A program made the position numbers and the translations under genes. A model generated the notes under the pieces. It was not told the DNA's origin. It did no database searches and saw only the letters and a list, made by a program, of their open reading frames with translations. From the NCBI GenBank assembly GCA_902778565.1, contig CACYYH010000001.1, forward strand, positions 62,001-126,000: 64,000 nucleotides of DNA, given 5' to 3'. The stretch comes from an uncultured Eubacteriales bacterium. Lineage in GTDB: Bacteria > Bacillota > Clostridia > Peptostreptococcales > Anaerovoracaceae. Below are positions 62,738 to 64,000 of the stretch, piece by piece. Position 1 is the first letter of the stretch; every line of letters starts with the position of its first letter.

Positions 62738-62766
62738 TTCACTATTTATGGACAATATGGTATAAT
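62738..62766 (+). promoter_or_regulatory. Promoter of the ornithine-cyclodeaminase-family gene
   Basis: TTCACT (62738-62743), 17 bases, then TGGTATAAT with a perfect -10 (62761-62766) in extended form. The -35 matches at 4 of 6 positions. Confidence 0.65.
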
Positions 62767-62803
62767 TATTATATATAAGGCGAAGCCGGAAAGGAGTATC
62801 CAA

Positions 62804-63820
62804 ATGAAACCAGGTGAAATACTATTTTTGAACAGAAATGAAGTTGCACAGTTTATCACTCCGGCTGAAGTGCTGGAACTGACTGAGAAGGCACTAGTGG
62901 AGTTTTCCCTGGGAAACGCCATAAATCCCAGCAAACTGATACTTCCTACTAATCCATACCATAACGGACATATCAATTCCATGCCGTCATACATGCAGTA
63001 CGGCGACGTTGCCGGCGTCAAAGTCGTGTCCGTATATAACGAAAACAAGAAAAAATACGGTCTGCCCACAACCATCGGAACCATCATCCTTTATGATCCT
63101 GAGACCGGTATGCCGAAATGCATAATGGACGGCACGTATATCACTGATCAGAGAACAGGCGCCGTAAGCGGCGTTAACGCCAAATATCTTGCAAGGAAAA
63201 ATTCCGAAACTCTGGCGATCATCGGAGCCGGTGTCACGGGCTACACCAGCATGCAGATGATCCTTATGGCCCTTCCGGGAATAAAGGAAGTCGTGGTCTG
63301 CAACCGTACAGCTTCCCGCCGCGACGCATTCATTGAAAAGGCTCAGGCTGCTTATCCCGACATGAAGTTCAGGGGCATCGAGGATCACAAGGTTGCCCTT
63401 CAGGAGTGCGACATAGTCGTATATGCCACCACGGGAGACATTCCCTTGGTCCAGTACGGTGAACCTGCTGAAGGAGTTACCGTCATCACAGTATGTGAGT
63501 TCCTGACAAAGAAAGCCATCTGGCATTTCGACCACTGGTTCGCTGATTTTGCCGAGTGCGCCATCGAACGTTACAACGACGGCGGCCGCATGGGCGCGGA
63601 GATTCTGGGATTCGAGTGGGAAGACTTTGATCTGGACGATATATCCGGCGAGATCGGTGACGTTATAACCGGCAAACTACCCGGAAGAACAGATGATAAA
63701 GAGAAGATCCTGGCAGGCGCTGTAGGCATAAGCGTTGAGGACGTGATCTGCGCAGAACACGTATTCAAAAAAGCCATGGAAGCAGGCGCAGGTATCATTC
63801 TGGATCTGCAAAACCTGTAA
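62804..63820 (+). CDS. Ornithine cyclodeaminase / mu-crystallin family protein
   Basis: This 338-residue NAD-binding protein begins MKPGEILFLNRNEVAQF after GAAAGGAG. AIIGAGVTGYTSMQM (about 142) is the Rossmann motif, and YGLPTTIGTI and DGTYITDQRTGAVSG are typical of the active-site region. The family converts ornithine to proline or reduces cyclic or keto amino acids. An in-frame start far upstream at 61379 is only an antisense extension of other genes. A second copy starts at 63942, so this is a tandem pair. Confidence 0.85.
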   Translation: MKPGEILFLNRNEVAQFITPAEVLELTEKALVEFSLGNAINPSKLILPTNPYHNGHINSMPSYMQYGDVAGVKVVSVYNENKKKYGLPTTIGTIILYDPETGMPKCIMDGTYITDQRTGAVSGVNAKYLARKNSETLAIIGAGVTGYTSMQMILMALPGIKEVVVCNRTASRRDAFIEKAQAAYPDMKFRGIEDHKVALQECDIVVYATTGDIPLVQYGEPAEGVTVITVCEFLTKKAIWHFDHWFADFAECAIERYNDGGRMGAEILGFEWEDFDLDDISGEIGDVITGKLPGRTDDKEKILAGAVGISVEDVICAEHVFKKAMEAGAGIILDLQNL

Positions 63821-63831
63821 TAGCTGCAATG

Positions 63832-63856
63832 AACCCCGGCAACCCCGGGGTTTTTT
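63832..63856 (+). terminator. Terminator of the first ornithine-cyclodeaminase-family gene
   Basis: AACCCCGG/CCGGGGTT stem with loop CAACC is followed by T6. It follows the stop codon closely. Confidence 0.85.
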
Positions 63857-63941
63857 AATATTTTCAAAAAAATAAGTATATTCTTTCTAAAAAGTATGTT
63901 ACAATCATTCCTGGCATTTTTATAAAAGAAAAGGAGACTCT

Positions 63942-64000
63942 ATGAAACCCGGTGAGATCTTATTTTTAAGCAAAAACGAAGTAGGTAAATTTATAGACCA
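63942..64000 (+). CDS. Second ornithine-cyclodeaminase-family gene (5' end only)
   Basis: ATG at 63942 follows AAGGAG. The first 19 codons read MKPGEILFLSKNEVGKFID, nearly the same as the preceding gene. The frame runs off the window. It is a paralogous tandem copy, separated from the first by a terminator and therefore likely to have its own promoter. Confidence 0.8.
   Translation, partial: MKPGEILFLSKNEVGKFID

Noticed and set aside
61379..62803. Long N-terminal extension of the ornithine-cyclodeaminase-family gene (813 codons)
   Set aside because: This region is the antisense of the MBL and PTP-like genes; a strong promoter and ribosome site precede 62804.

Overview
The window is a stretch of a low-to-mid GC Firmicutes chromosome. 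Strict-anaerobe markers (rubrerythrin, L-cysteine desulfidase family), a PolC-type replicase and the gene order pyrH-frr-uppS-cdsA-dxr-rseP-ispG-polC point to a clostridial host. The genus is not determined here. Host DNA covers about 1-24449 and 56440-64000, and a complete-looking 32 kb siphovirus prophage sits between them.

Left host arm. The 3'-truncated ABC transporter at the edge is followed by SppA peptidase, a YtrA-type GntR/ABC operon with a clear operator-promoter, and a CarD-like regulator. Next comes the minus-strand housekeeping operon for RNA-precursor, translation and envelope functions (UMP kinase, ribosome recycling, undecaprenyl-PP and CDP-DAG synthesis, MEP pathway, S2P protease), ending with PolC. 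This PolC appears to lack its internal proofreading exonuclease domain. Further right are MFS and MATE transporters, a yhbY gene interrupted by an in-frame TAG, rubrerythrin, cysteine desulfidase, a thioredoxin-reductase-like enzyme, a zinc peptidase and a decayed CPBP gene containing a 51-bp repeat. Two intergenic gaps (6377-6643 and 15395-15658) hold copies of one structured element. They share conserved sequence blocks but have different, compensating stem sequences, and they resemble no element I can name.

Prophage (24450-56439). It is integrated into the 3' end of a tRNA-Gly(CCC) gene with 27-bp direct repeats. At the right end, on the plus strand, are a CI-like repressor, an Abi/HEPN-type gene and a tyrosine integrase. 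A divergent promoter pair separates these from the minus-strand early genes (Cro-like, small zinc-ribbon and HTH proteins, an HUH replication initiator). These are followed by HTH-HNH packaging nuclease, portal, minor head proteins (the second with a metallopeptidase-like tail), fibre-like genes, terminase, scaffold, capsid, connectors with an embedded glycosyltransferase, tail tube, frameshifted chaperones, tape measure, Dit, collagen-like Tal, fibre, holin and endolysin. The order is unusual because the large terminase lies between the fibre-like genes and the scaffold.

Right host arm. An intact tRNA-Gly is followed by a membrane-anchored DNA-entry-type nuclease, a DDAH-family hydrolase, and a minus-strand operon (PTP-like phosphatase, metallo-hydrolase, S9 peptidase, DUF1847). 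The window ends with two tandem ornithine-cyclodeaminase-family genes, the second cut by the window edge.
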